DNA of 34,818 nt. It comes from Collodictyon triciliatum. Its lineage: Eukaryota > CRuMs. The stretch is taken from positions 1 through 34,818 of the forward strand of contig JBHJMP010000892.1 of the NCBI GenBank assembly GCA_043381765.1, in the 5' to 3' direction. Every line of letters begins with the position of its first letter. Position 1 is the first letter of the stretch. The notes beneath the pieces are model-generated. The model ran no database searches and was not told the origin of the DNA. It saw only the letters and a program-made list of their open reading frames with translations. Below, piece by piece: positions 11,888-24,200 of this stretch. A program made the translations under genes and the position numbers.

Positions 11888-12532
11888 ATTCTCATTAACA
11901 AAAATTGGCTTCCCTCTATATTCGAACTAACTCCATCTTTACAAAATCATAGCTCATTCATGTTTGTATGTCATATCTGATTGTTGAAATTAAAGGGCAT
12001 GTATGTTAGCGTCTGGGTAAAGTTGTATTCGGCGTCCAGTGTTTTTTTCTTCTTCTACTCTACAATTATTTACATTTCACCAGGAACCATTTCATGGGAT
12101 TCGATTGATTGTCGTTCCTTTACATGGGTGAAAAACGTCAAATTATTGAGGCTTTCATTATGTCTGTAAACGCTATGCCCTTTGGTTACTCCAGAACATG
12201 GGACAAGTATTGGTAGCAGTATTTCTTTTTTTCTTTTAAAAAAAACATTTAAAATAAACAATAATCGCAATAAATCACCAATGTTCGTCAAAGCCATCGT
12301 CTTATTTGCTTCAACACCTAATGCATGGGTGTTTTTTTCTTCCTTGAAGCATCACGAAGCACGCACGCTTATGATTGTAATTTTTTTTCCCACTTGAAAA
12401 TAAATTTTGTTATGGCTTCCCCAATTTAACTTGTTTATTGATGGATCGATTGACTGATTTCTGAGTTCGTTTTGTTTCATACTTGTCCTATTTAGTGATA
12501 AGGATTCGGTTAGGGTTTATCCTTCGACGGAT
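11662..12532. other. Convergent spacer between ankyrin-TPR and NEK genes, with a (GATT)n tract
   Basis: About 870 bases between two 3' ends. It contains AATAAA-like motifs (about 11790-11805) that would serve the ankyrin-TPR gene and a (GATT)n microsatellite at 11829-11887. A 30-codon open frame at about 12124-12225 + has plausible codons but no homologue I recognise and no splice context. No gene is claimed. Confidence 0.5.
11829..11887. repeat. (GATT)n microsatellite
   Basis: About 14 GATT units in the spacer behind the ankyrin-TPR gene. Confidence 0.95.
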
Positions 12533-13148
12533 CTACGCCCTGCCAAACTTATCTTGCGCGCGTTTTTTTTCGTGCTCGTTCACCGCAATATCCGGCTGGT
12601 CTGGCTGTTGAGGTGATTTTGGTGTCTTCCTTGAAGATGACGACGACGATGACGATGAAGATGATGAAGAGGAAGACGAGTATTTGCTACTGAAGCTCTC
12701 GTACCATGCTTTCTTCGCTGGGGTAGCACAATCTATAAGTAGGTATACGCATATGTTATTTGGTGGCTATCAGTTTCCCCAGCATAAACACAGATTAAAT
12801 ACGTCATCTATTTTGTTTTGATTTGATTTTGACGCGCTATTTTAATTACGCTTCATTTGTGGATCTGCTGTTGGTTTTTCGGTCTTCCTTTGTGATTCCT
12901 TCGAGGAACGCCGGCTTTGGTGCACAGGAGGGAGAAGCATAAGTGACCTGTAAACTGAAAATGATTTCGATTCTAATGCATCTGGATCTGCTGGGATTGC
13001 ATTAGCTTTTGGTAAGGCCTTTGGAGGTTTGCTCGGCTTTTGATTCTCTTCGGATGGCGGGCTTCTCATCGGTTGCAAAGGAGGTCTTTCTTTCTTGACA
13101 AGTTCGGGAGCATTTTCTTTGTCAATGTCGGACTCTGCGTCTGAAAGC
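12533..13148 (-). CDS. Low-complexity tail exons: possible alternative C-terminus of the NEK kinase
   Basis: Two minus-strand exons fit together: 13148-12850 and 12732-12533, ending at TAG 12533-12535. They encode about 165 residues rich in Pro, Lys, Glu and Ser, with a pure acidic/Ser tract of over a dozen serines coded by GAT-rich DNA on the + strand. No domain is visible. The first exon needs an upstream exon ending in phase 2. The kinase exon at 13741-13472 has no GT donor in that phase. A GC donor just before its stop would fit, or the true donor lies in the assembly gap at 13418-13444. These may be an alternative kinase tail or a separate gene. Confidence 0.45.
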
Positions 13149-13374
13149 CTATATTACAAGAGAAAATGTTTTTACGTAATTCACTATATTGTTTGACAGT
13201 CTAATAAAAGTAAATTAATAGTAACATAGTGGTTTCATTTCGATTAGCTTATGACTGCTTGATTAAAATAGTTTATTTGGATGGGTCTTAAATTTGAAGG
13301 AAATCTTATATGATTTACCATATTCTGGAAAGAAGTTTGGGATAAATAAAGTATGTTATATTTATCAATTGATC

Positions 13375-13380
13375 ATTATG

Positions 13381-13417
<37 letters not shown>

Positions 13418-13444
13418 NNNNNNNNNNNNNNNNNNNNNNNNNNN

Positions 13445-13475
<31 letters not shown>
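13375..13475. repeat. (ATT)n microsatellite interrupted by an assembly gap
   Basis: ATT trinucleotides flank 27 N bases at 13418-13444. The gap length is probably nominal. The repeat supplies the stop codon of the NEK kinase model, so a misassembly here would change the predicted 3' end. Confidence 0.95.
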
Positions 13476-15823
13476 CGCTTTTTGAAATTTTGTAATTTTT
13501 GTGAGAGTGAATCCATGAATGCATGCCCATTCGTAGGAGACTGCGCTGTAGCTTTTCCAGGATGGCTCTCTCGTTCACGATTCTCTGACACGCCTTCGCT
13601 GGCACATTTCTCAGCTTCAGCTGGCGGCACGTTTTTTTCAGGGGATTCAGAGGGATAAGGATTCTTTGGGAAGCAGTTGGTCGATAAATCACCCATGTTT
13701 TTAATTGGACCCGGTGTCATGGACATTTGGGCCCTTGAAAGCTATATATAATAGAAGTTTTAACCTAAATAACGTTATAGAAATAATGGAAAAAGGAAAT
13801 AAAAGAAACGAAGTGGTATCAAATGTCTATATTGCGAAGAATTCAATGGATTACAGTTTCCAATCTTTGAGCCTTCGCAGCAACTTTTTCAGACGCCAAA
13901 ATATCCGTAATTGCTGGTCTGGTATTCGGGTCTGCAACTAAATTGGTTGGTGGGGTCTTGTTAGAATCGTGTCAGTTCCTGTGCATTTGGGAAAGAAAAG
14001 CATAATGATTAAAAAAACTATCTGGGTGAAACCATCATTTCTCACCAAGCATCATCTCTATGACATCTGCTAAATCTTGCGAGTAAAAATCAGGTATTGG
14101 TGAATGGGTCCCCTCCAACACTTTCTTTCCCAGTGATTTATAATCTTGAGCATTGTATGGGTACGCAAACGCGGCCATTTCGTAGATTACACAGCCTATT
14201 TTTTTTTGAAGCAGTTATCATACCACAGAAGAAAACGAGGAACAAATAAAATAGCAATCGATTTATGTAAGCTTAGCATCGCTTTATATAGGCGCTATTT
14301 CGTAATCTGTGTTTACTTCTGCAGCCCATAAAATCATTAAACTTTTGAGCGGTATGATATGAATAAAACATCACCTAATGACCATATGTCTGTCTTGCAA
14401 TTGTAAGGAACCTGGCGCCATACTGGGTTTTATCATGTAAATGCTATTAATTCATAGTGTGTTGTTTGTTTGTCTTTAAAGTAAAAGTAAAGCACAAACA
14501 GAACAAACAAACAGAAAAAACAAACAAAATCACGGCATCAACATGATACTCTGCCATACTCTCAGGGCTTTGATAATAAGGAGTCCCGATCATCGTTTTG
14601 GTAAGCTCTGAGTCTAAAATCTTTGCCACGCCCTGTCAAAAAAATTTTTTTATTCCACTTAAAATAAAAATACTGACAGATATTCTACGAATTTTAGAGA
14701 GAAGAAGCGAGAGATTTTCTCCTCTTATGAATGTAACTATAATTCGGTGAGGTAATATGCGAAAACTGCACGAATGAGAAATTAAATACCAGGTCCCCAA
14801 TTTTAACGTATCTGTTGTCTGTAATGAATATATTCGAGCTTTTGATGTCCCTGTGAATTATGCCCATTTCGTGAAGACACCGAAGCCCAAAGCAGAGTTG
14901 TATGAGAACAGACCATATCAGTTCCTCAGAAAAATGTTTGGGAGTATCTTTCGACTTTTTCTTCTAAATAGATAACCAGTGTGTCTGTCAATAACCATTC
15001 ATTTAAAGGTTATGACATCTTTCATCTAGAAAAAATAATTCAAACTCTTGGCGAATAACCTAATCGACCCAAAAACAGGGAACAAATCAAAACCTTTATC
15101 AGAGCATGCAAGTCTCCCTTTTGGGCGTATTCCATGACCTTGGAGGCATTTTCAAAGTTTTTTTTTAAAAAAAATAAAAACAGTTATTAAACAAATTCAA
15201 AATAAAAATTATCACACTATAGTTTATATATTATTGTGCTTGAAAAGTGCATATGAAACATGTTTTTATATTATTGTTTACATTTTAAGTAGGTAATAAG
15301 ATAGGGATTCTCATACAATAAAGAGCTTGTGCTCCTCAACGAAAGCCTCATAATATGATATGATGCAAGGGTGATTCACAGCAGCCAAGACCCTTATCTC
15401 TTCAAGGGCTCTGCTCCTATATATTTAAAAAAATAAGTGGGATAAAACCAAACACAAAACTCATTTTTATTTTATGATTTCGTATTATACAGCTATATTT
15501 GCGGAGTTATCCAGGTCAATTCACCACCACAAACCTTTCGTCCTTATCCATTCTTGATAGATTGATAACCTTCATCGCATAACTAGAAATATACCCATAG
15601 ATTTTGGTGAACGAGGACAATATTTTTTTTGAAATAATCGAATTTTGATATAGATTGGTAAAACAAAATTAAAAGTTAAATAACAGTTTGGAGGCTCCAC
15701 CCGAGTTTGTGACAACACAAAAATTTACTTGCATTTGTCTTGAACCCGAATGACCTTGTAGACTGCTCCGAAACCACCTTTCCCCAGTAAATCTCGCACT
15801 CGGAAATCCTTTAGCCCGCCCAT
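13472..15823 (-). CDS. NEK-family serine/threonine kinase (DLG type)
   Basis: Exons 15823-15729, 15582-15535, 15416-15317, 15138-15094, 14963-14790, 14632-14543, 14411-14375, 14195-14046, 13937-13855 and 13741-13472 give 363 aa. The kinase domain fills residues 1-274: GKGGFGAVYKV loop, K36 in YAMKV, VMEYAQKGDL hinge, HRDIKSSN (D135), GDLG (D153), GTPYYQSPE and PYNCKTDIWSLG. The hinge, PYN motif and DLG in place of DFG are NEK features; human NEK6/NEK7 also have DLG. NEK kinases act at centrosomes, spindles and cilia. The 90-residue tail is Ser/Pro/Glu rich. The model stops exactly where the (ATT)n repeat begins. The end of exon 6 has two in-phase donors (behind 14543 or nine bases further). 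An in-frame stop lies upstream of ATG 15823. Confidence 0.85.
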
Positions 15824-16855
15824 GAGATATATGTTCTTCTTAACACGCAATAAAGAGGACAATATGACTACATAAAATCGGAGCAATAGAACTTTAAATA
15901 TTTAATTTCATAAATAAATCATTAGTTTCTTTCCCTTTTGATGACTGAAATTGGAGGGAAAAAAGAAGTAGGGGAAATGGTGAGTGGCAAGATAATAAAG
16001 GTTTTTTTGGACAAATAAAACTCAACATATAAATGAGATTTATCTTTTCTTTGTTACACAGAATTATCGAGATTAAACTCAGCTGTGTATTTATGCATGA
16101 TGCAGGTACAATCACGCATATTCAAATGAAGCAGTGCAATCGACATATAATTTTTTTTTTAAAAAAAAAAAAAACTGTAGGTAGATTTGAAGCGAAAATT
16201 TTGTGTGTCCCTTTCTCTTAATTGCCACCGCGTCAAAAATTATTTTATCATTGGCATTATCCTGTTGCCGTTCTCTTGTTGGTTGACATAATTTAGATAT
16301 GCGTTTTTTTTTTTTTTCATCTTTCGGCATTATTATTGTAATTTATTTTATTTTATTTTTTAAAAAAAAGAATTTGGTCATAGAAATTGTTCATGCATTC
16401 GCATTAATGAAAGCAGGTGAGACAAATATGTTTTTACCTATTAGCTACTGTCCATGGAGAAAAAGCCAAATATAAATGCCATTTGGGAATAGAAAGAAAG
16501 GCATTTGATATTGAAAGCACTTGTGGATAGCATTAATTAGTGTGAATCGCCACACCACCGGTATTGAGTTTTTTTTTCCCCCTCTAATTTTCTCTGTGTG
16601 TTGATTCATTCCATCACTTTATAGATATTATTATTTTGGTTTGGGGTGATACTATTAGTGTGTGATGGGTTGTTGGGTTCATCATCGAGGATGTGAAATG
16701 CATTTCAATAGGTGGGTAGATTTGCCCAAGAGAAGGAAGGGAGGAAACCAATCTGCGCATGGCATTCACAGCAGTCTCCTCCTTGATTGTTGCTTTTCTT
16801 CTTCTTTCTTCACCTCCTCCCACCTGACCTGACCCGCAGAGAAGGCAGGGGCGGG
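15824..16855. other. Spacer between the NEK and giant receptor genes
   Basis: About 1 kb between the start of the NEK gene and the stop of the receptor gene, so it should hold the NEK promoter and the receptor 3' UTR. It contains T-run/A-run junctions at about 16151-16174 and 16350-16368 and several homopolymer runs. The open frames seen on either strand are short and lack family motifs. Confidence 0.5.
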
Positions 16856-18272
16856 TTAAACCAGCTCGGACAGAATCTTTGCGAACGAGGGCCGAGCACT
16901 CGGGTCATCGTCCCAGCACCGCTTCATCAGATCAACGAGCTTGGGATCTCCAGAGCGGGGCAGTGTCGGGCGCATTCCTTTGGCCACCTCCATGGTCAGA
17001 CGCAGCGGGTCGATGTTTGTGTACGGCCGCTGCCGGGTAAGCAGCTCCCACACCAGAATGGCATAGCTGTAAACATCAGCCTTCTCGTTGTATCGTGTGC
17101 CTTTCAATACCTGCGCATAAAAAACGACGTGGTGAATACGCGGTTGCATCCACATACAAAAAAAATGCCCCAGCCTGCGGAAGAAACATCACGCGGTGCT
17201 CGGAGTGGATGCAGCGATACTCAGTTTTTGTATCCGTATTGTTATTGTTGGTGTGTATCCACTGTTCTTGTAAAGAATGGATATTGTATTTGCACATGGA
17301 GATTGGTTGAATAAATGAGTACCTCTGGGGCGAGCCAAGCCTTTGTTCCGCACTTTGTCATGGTTTGGTTCTCTGCGCGAACGCGGGCAAGGCCGAAGTC
17401 GCAGAGCTTCACTTCCATCGGTTCCAAGGAGAAAATCTGTGGAAATGGGTGGGTGTGATTCAATCGGATTAATTAAGGAGGGAGTTGATGGTGATAATAG
17501 GCCATACAAGTATACACCAATAAATAAATAAAAAAAAATGACACATTTATTAAAGTAAGAGAGATGTCACCGAAGGAAATCGAATAAATTGGAAAGGTTT
17601 CAAGCGCATTACCAGAACATTAGGACTCTTCAAGTCGCGATGGCAGATGGGGGGTTGTCGAGTGTGCAGATACTCCATAGACTTTGCAACTTGAACCAGA
17701 ATTGTTCTTCTGATTGCGTCGTTGATGGCAAACTAAAACATAGTAATAAGTATGATTCACAATCATCGAGTTCACGATAACATATGTTTGACAGCTCGTG
17801 CCTCTTTGATAAAGACTTTAAGGCAAAATAAAAACCTTTTTATCCTCGATAAAGTTCTGCAAACTGCCGTGGGCTGCATACTCGAGAACGAAGCAGACAT
17901 TCGGCGCCTTCATATTGGCACCCACAAGCTTCAGGATATTTGGGTGGTCGAGGGTCCTGTATTAGACGCAAAAACATGAGCCATAGTCTAGACTTTATCA
18001 ATAGAAATATTCTTGGTTGGAGCAAAATAAACAATCTGTGGTATGATGTTTATCTTTCATTCGTTGTGTTATGGCATCTTTACTCACATCATCAGGCTGA
18101 TTTCGGATAAGAGGGAATACTGTTGTTTCTCGGGTATCTTTTGCTTTGAGAATTTCTTGATTGCAACTTCCTTGTCCTTGTAAGTTCCTTTGTAAACCGT
18201 GCCGAAGGAACCACTCCCAAGAACGACCTCTGATAATTTCAGCTTTTCCATTTCAAGGCTCCAAGTGAATTC
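16856..18272 (-). other. Receptor kinase domain 2 (TKL type), C-terminal
   Basis: Exons 18272-18088, 17956-17836, 17732-17613, 17436-17323 and 17110-16856, with stop TAA at 16856-16858. Motifs: GSGSFGTVYKG, VAIKK (K2287), LDHPNIL, HRDLKSPN (D2383), CDFGLA (D2403), GTKAWLAPE, KADVYSYAILVWELL and RCWDDDPSARPSF. The catalytic set is complete. Two intron positions match kinase 1. The last exons are notably GC-rich compared with the rest of the gene. Confidence 0.92.
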
Positions 18273-21200
18273 CTACAAGAAACCAAATGTGCTTAGGTAG
18301 ATGAAACAATTGTAGTTTTCTGTAAATCCACTAGAATGATACTTAATTAAATATTTGTGATTTGAGCTACCTGACGTTGTTGTTGTTGTTGCTGCTGCTG
18401 CTGACCGCTCTCATCGTTTGTGCTCACAATTGTCTGGAATATTGTTGAAGACTCTCCCGATTTCTTAAAGTACTCTGACCTCTCCCCCAAAGATGCAGGT
18501 GTAAGCTATACGCGTTTTTTTATTGGGCTAAATTTCTTGATATATTTGTATAATATTATACAGTTTGTTTCTTCGTCCTCTCTTTTTCATTAAACATAAT
18601 AAAGAAATAAAGTACGATTAAAAAATGGTGCATTCATCATACTTCAAAGAGATGGTCAACTGCTGTCATTCCCTTCAACATGTGCTCTCCCAAATCGTGA
18701 ACCAATGGACTTCCAAGTTCGTGAAGATGATTTCTTATTTCCTTTTGATAGAAAAAAAAAAAAACAAGACCGCATCATAGAGCAATTAAGTCATGTAAGT
18801 TATGTTAAATTCTATGAATTTTTATTGTTGTCTCCTTTTTAATTATTTTTTAACAAAAAAAAAAAGCTGAAGAAAGTAGCAAATGATGTAAAATGATATG
18901 CAAAATTCACTCCTAGACAAAAACGAAAAGGTATTGCGAGTCATTTACCTCGTAAGTCGGTTCGCTGATTGCAATCTGGCCACCAGCTGGAAAGGCTCCA
19001 ATTCTGTTTGCTCTGTTCACGGACTGTCCAAAGTAATCCATTCTCCCTGTCACAGCGTCTTCACGAGTCATCGGTTCGCACCAATGAACTCCCTTTAAAA
19101 ATAAAAAAATTCAGTGCCTATATAAAGTTTCTGTTTATAAATTAAATAAAGTAACATGCAGTCAAATAAAAAAATAAGCTATTAAATATTATAAAACAGA
19201 ATTCATGATTCAATACGACTGAGAATCCAGACCATACGAACGCGAAGTCCTCTGAAAAGGATTTTTTGGTCTACGCTCTCAATTGCTGTGGCCTTATGGG
19301 TGTAGATTTCAGAGGGCCATTCTGCCGTCAAGAGTAGTTCTTGAGCTCGCAGACAGAATTTCAAGGCATTCTTTGAAGATGTAAACGCAATGACGAACGC
19401 GTCGCCCTCCGTTCGGACTTCATAACCCTGTTTTGAGATGTAAACAAAGCTGAAATTTCAATACTAGAGAAAGTATGATATTAATAATATCGTTCAAATA
19501 ATACCCCCACAAAAAATGTATGATTCAAATTGTATGACCAATTATCATTAATAAAGAGTTAGATGCGAACTACCAGAGATAAATAAGATTTAAGATGACA
19601 TAAATACAATAATCAATTGATTAGTGGACAAACCTCAGTTGTTTTGATGCAACCTCGCATGATTTCGTTGTGAATGTGAAGTGCTGTCGCCATTTGCTCG
19701 TGGTATTTCTCCCACAACGCTGTTGAGCTCTGGACATCGGTAAAAACGAGCGCAACTTGACCTTTCGGCCCAGTGACCTTCTTTCGACCATTATCGGAGG
19801 AGCTTCTCATACTCGCAGTCATACTTCCACCCATGCTGAACGATAAACTGGAGCTCTTTTCGTCCAACGTTGTGCAAATTCTCTTTAAAATAGTTGAAAA
19901 GGTTGGCCTCTTTTCCATGTCCGAGTCCCAGCAGTTTTCCATCAGAGCTCGTATCTCTGATGGCATGATATCTTCCGGCGGTATATCAGGGCGCATACCG
20001 TTCTCAGCCACTCTCAAAGCAACAGATTCAGCAATTTCCTCTCCCTGAAATAGATTGAGGTTACCGATATCTGTATTGAAGTAAACTCTTGCAAAGAGAA
20101 AGGTGTTATTGATTGATTGTGCGCTTTTTTTAAGACATGATTCATCGAATGTGATTAGAAGATATAATTAAGTGGGTTACCTCGTTTTCGAATAAAGGAA
20201 AAAAAAAAGTGGGTTACCTCGTATGGGTCCATTCGCGTAAAGACTTCCCACATTATTATGGCGTAACTGTAAATGTCAGCCTTCTCCGTATATTTTTCGC
20301 CAAGAATAACCTCTGGCGCCATCCAAAGCAATGTTCCAGGAGGTTCATCAGAGGAGCTCTTTTTATCTTGAGACCCAGTTAGACCAAAGTCGCTAATGTT
20401 TACAAAGCATCTCGTATCAGTAAGTTTACACAGTCCTTGACATTATATGGGAATATGACTGGGGTTTATATCAATTTAGAAATTGGTTTACCTGATTTTA
20501 ACGTTCATTTTCTCGTCGAGCTATTTATTTATTTATTTATTACATTAAAAGCTAGCGTAATTAAGATGAACAAATGAATGGGTAAATGACGCCTTTCAAT
20601 ATATTTTTGAATCAGAGGAAAATGGAATTGAGCCTTAATCGAATCGAATATGACTTACCAAGAGATTAGGACTCTTCAAATCACGATGCAGAATCGGAGG
20701 GTTAGATAAATGTAAATATTGCAGACCTGCCGACAAAAAAAAAATAAGTATTTTTAATTGAGATATAAGGAGGAGCATAATTTCATTTTATATTTTTGTT
20801 TATACAATTATGGATGGTACTTCATAATGCTTAACTTATACTTGATGCGTTCATGTATTTTTTCAATAGAAAAAAAACCTTTTGCAGCGTCAGTGAGAAT
20901 TGACATTTTCATATGTACGTCGATAGGCAACGTTTCATCGTGCAAAACCTAAGATACATTGTGAATAGGTTAACCTTGTTTGATGCAGCAATTACAATTC
21001 TCATCTTTAGTTGTCATATGTATTTTGCAATCGAAGTTGAATTGGAGACTATATATGAAAGTAATTTTGTTTACAAAGGTAGTTTACATCATGTAAGCTG
21101 CCTCGCATCATGAGCTCAGATATAATGCATAGACGTTTGGGCTCCATACAGGCAGCCATATAAAGAACGACATTAGGGTGGCGAAGTTGTCTACCAATAT

Positions 21201-24200
21201 GTAACGAAAAAAAAATCAGCATATATTTGCTAATGAATTTTAATGTATTTACATAACAATAGATGATAAATCGCCTCCAAAAGAAAAGGATTTCCTTGAA
21301 TTTGATAACTTACACCATAACAGCGACCTCATCTTGGAATGCCTGTATTGATTTTTTTGTAATATTCTTTGCGCTGATTCTCTTTATAGCAACATCAGCT
21401 CCTCTCCAGAAACCAGCATAAACCTGGCCATTGGGATAAATGATTAATTTTTGAAGCATCTATTAGATGATATCTGAAGAAAAATAGAGTGGTTAGTTTG
21501 TAAGTTAAAAGTAACCTCGCCAAAGCTCCCAGCGCCCAGCAACCGCCCAAACTGCAAGTCTTCGTACTTGACATGTACGAACAACTGATCCTCTCGGGCC
21601 TTCATCTTCTTCATTTGGTCCCGGTAAAGAAGGCCTCCGATTACTACGAGAATGATAACAAACGCACTCGCGCCCCCAGCTATCCCACCAATAATGGCTG
21701 AGCTCAACTCATCTGAAATGAAGTGCTTAGTATATGAACTGGGTGGCTATTTCTATGCACAAACCACATCGAATGAAATAATGCACTTTCAAAATTCAAA
21801 TCAATTCGTTTAGCGGTGTATATTTTAAAGGCATTGAGTTCATAAAGTATATAAGCGAGGATGAAACACTCACTGCTTTCGTGGACATACTGACTACAGA
21901 TAGGCTTTTATTATTAAAAAATGCATTAATTAGTTGAAGTGAAAACTCGAATGCACAACATAATTTTATTAATGCTGAAAGATACATAAATAAATGTTGA
22001 AAAGGTACTGCGTCATTTGCTTGCTTGCATTTTTTGCACTCATTTGTCTTTTCATTTTCATAGTAACTTGCTGGGCATGTGCATTCTCCATCAACTATCG
22101 AGGAACTTGTCGGGCAATCTGTCCAAAAATGTAACCATGTGAATTTAGCTAATATTTATCTCATTGCAGCTTAGTTTTCTGCAAACAGCGAGAATAAATC
22201 TATAAATGTAAAAACGCTGTACTGAAGTATGTGACATTAAATCCCTGGCCGCGGTGGTTACTGCTAATATCAACCGAACTTTTTAGCTCCAGCGAAAGCG
22301 AATTATCCGCAGAGTAGAAAACTCCAAGGATTTCGCCTTTCAACTCCTCTGTTTTCGATTTTCCATCACTAGTTGACTTGTACGAGATGTAAAGCCTAAT
22401 GTTTTCGCAACATGTAAATGATATTTAGCACAGTGGTTACGACTAAAATTTTGTTTTCAAATTAAAAGAATCATATAGTAATAATAAGCTAGCAACATAA
22501 TCGTATACGTACATATCCCCTGCTGCGAGGCTGCCTCTGATGATGAAAGAGTTGGCATCCTTAATCATATATTTGCAATGGGTCCCACCGGGATATTCTC
22601 CCAAGCCACTTCCATCCTCGAGCAAGCTTCCTGTCCTTAATCCATGTACCGTTTTGGTATTTTTTGCATTGCAGAGACCTTTTTTTTTAAAAAATAAAAA
22701 AAATTAAAAATTAAATAAGCACTTGGTATATGTATATATAAAGGACCAATTTGACAATTAATTTATGCATCCTTTAATTACATAGATATGTGATTGAAAC
22801 TATCAGGCCAAATATCTTACTCGGCTTGTATAGGAATCCATAGGTACTGGAAAAGTAATCTGTACTCCCTCCATATATTATCAACCCGTCATCTGTTGCT
22901 ATTGAAGCATGACCACTTAACTTTGGGAGAGGAGCATCATCGCCATCTGGGTCCAACTGAATCCACGTTGATGTACCTTAGCAGGTAGTAAGCTCATTAA
23001 CGTTACTTTCGATGAAAAGTGGAAATCAAACGAAAAAATGGTTATTATCACCATGATTGTAGTTTGTATGATGTATAAAAATATATCATATCCGAGAGAG
23101 GAGGAAGAGTAAGAGTAAGAGTAAGAGTAAGAGTAAGAGTAAGAGTAAGAGTAAGAGTAAGAGTAAGAGTAAGAGTAAGAGTAAGAGTAAGAGTAAGAGT
23201 AAGAGTAAGAGCATTAAATGTAAGCACACCTATTTGATATATCCAAGTCTCATTGACACGAACTCCCTTAGCACTTATTCCTCCATAGACAACGAAGCTG
23301 TCTCCAAAGACACCGAAGCCCGCCTGATAAAGTTTGGGCCCATCTATGGTCACGCCTTGTAATTTTGTCCAAGAGTTCTCCACTGGATACAAAGGTCTCA
23401 TGATTAGTGATGGCATTAGCTGTGGGGATAAAGGATGGTAAGTGTCTCATCTCCCATGGAAAAATGAGAAAAAATGCATATGTATATTACCCATTCAACT
23501 TACAGTTATCGTAGAACCAGACATCTCCAAGGTTTCGGTTCTTGAAATCACGACCTCCATATACAACAAACCCATTCAAATACTTTCCATACGCAAATCC
23601 TGTTCGGGCAATCTATGCACCAAGAAAAAGATATTTGGTATAAGAAATGGCAAAAAGTATTTAAAAAAAAACAGTTTTCGTCATTAACGGATCGTCCATG
23701 TAACCACAAACTTACAGGCCCTTTATTTGTAGGAGCTATGGAACTTATTGATTCGTCTTCAAAGTCGATTTTATAAACACTGGTATAATCTTCATACACT
23801 CCCGTGCGGACAGTGAGCTTATTGTGACAATTAGGTTTCAAATATAGCTTTCAATACATAGCCAATATATTATGAAACATGAGCATTCCTCTCATGGATT
23901 CATTGGTATGGTCTTTCTTATAATCGACTTACATAGCCTCCCCAAAGATATGCCGTTGAGTCCTCCATAATCATAGAGAATCCTTCCTTTTCTAAAATGT
24001 GTTGACCCAAACCAAGGCTGGATGAAAAACTGACGGACATCCATGATGCGGCTATTAGAAATGAAATGATAATGAGTACTGAATTGAGAAGTATCCTCAT
24101 ATATTTATAGGGAATAAGTAAAAGGAGAATTTCATTTGGTTGCGTATCTATTATTAGCATACTTTTCTGTTTGCCATTCAGCACATTTGTCATATCAGCC

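Noticed and set aside
12124-12225. Thirty-codon + strand open frame with ordinary-looking codons
   Set aside because: No neighbouring exon with compatible splice sites and no recognisable family.
12505-12525. Telomere-like GGTTAGGGTTTA
   Set aside because: Only one and a half units, inside the 3' region of an ordinary gene, so chance is the simplest explanation.
23048-23416. Open frame with a Thr-Leu repeat tail on the kelch exon
   Set aside because: The repeat begins after a good donor at 23229 and is intronic; the spliced reading continues the kelch fold without it.
23382-23421. Stronger-looking acceptor CCCACAG for receptor exon 31
   Set aside because: Entering there in the required phase gives a reading that loses the kelch motif; the acceptor at 23383 keeps it.
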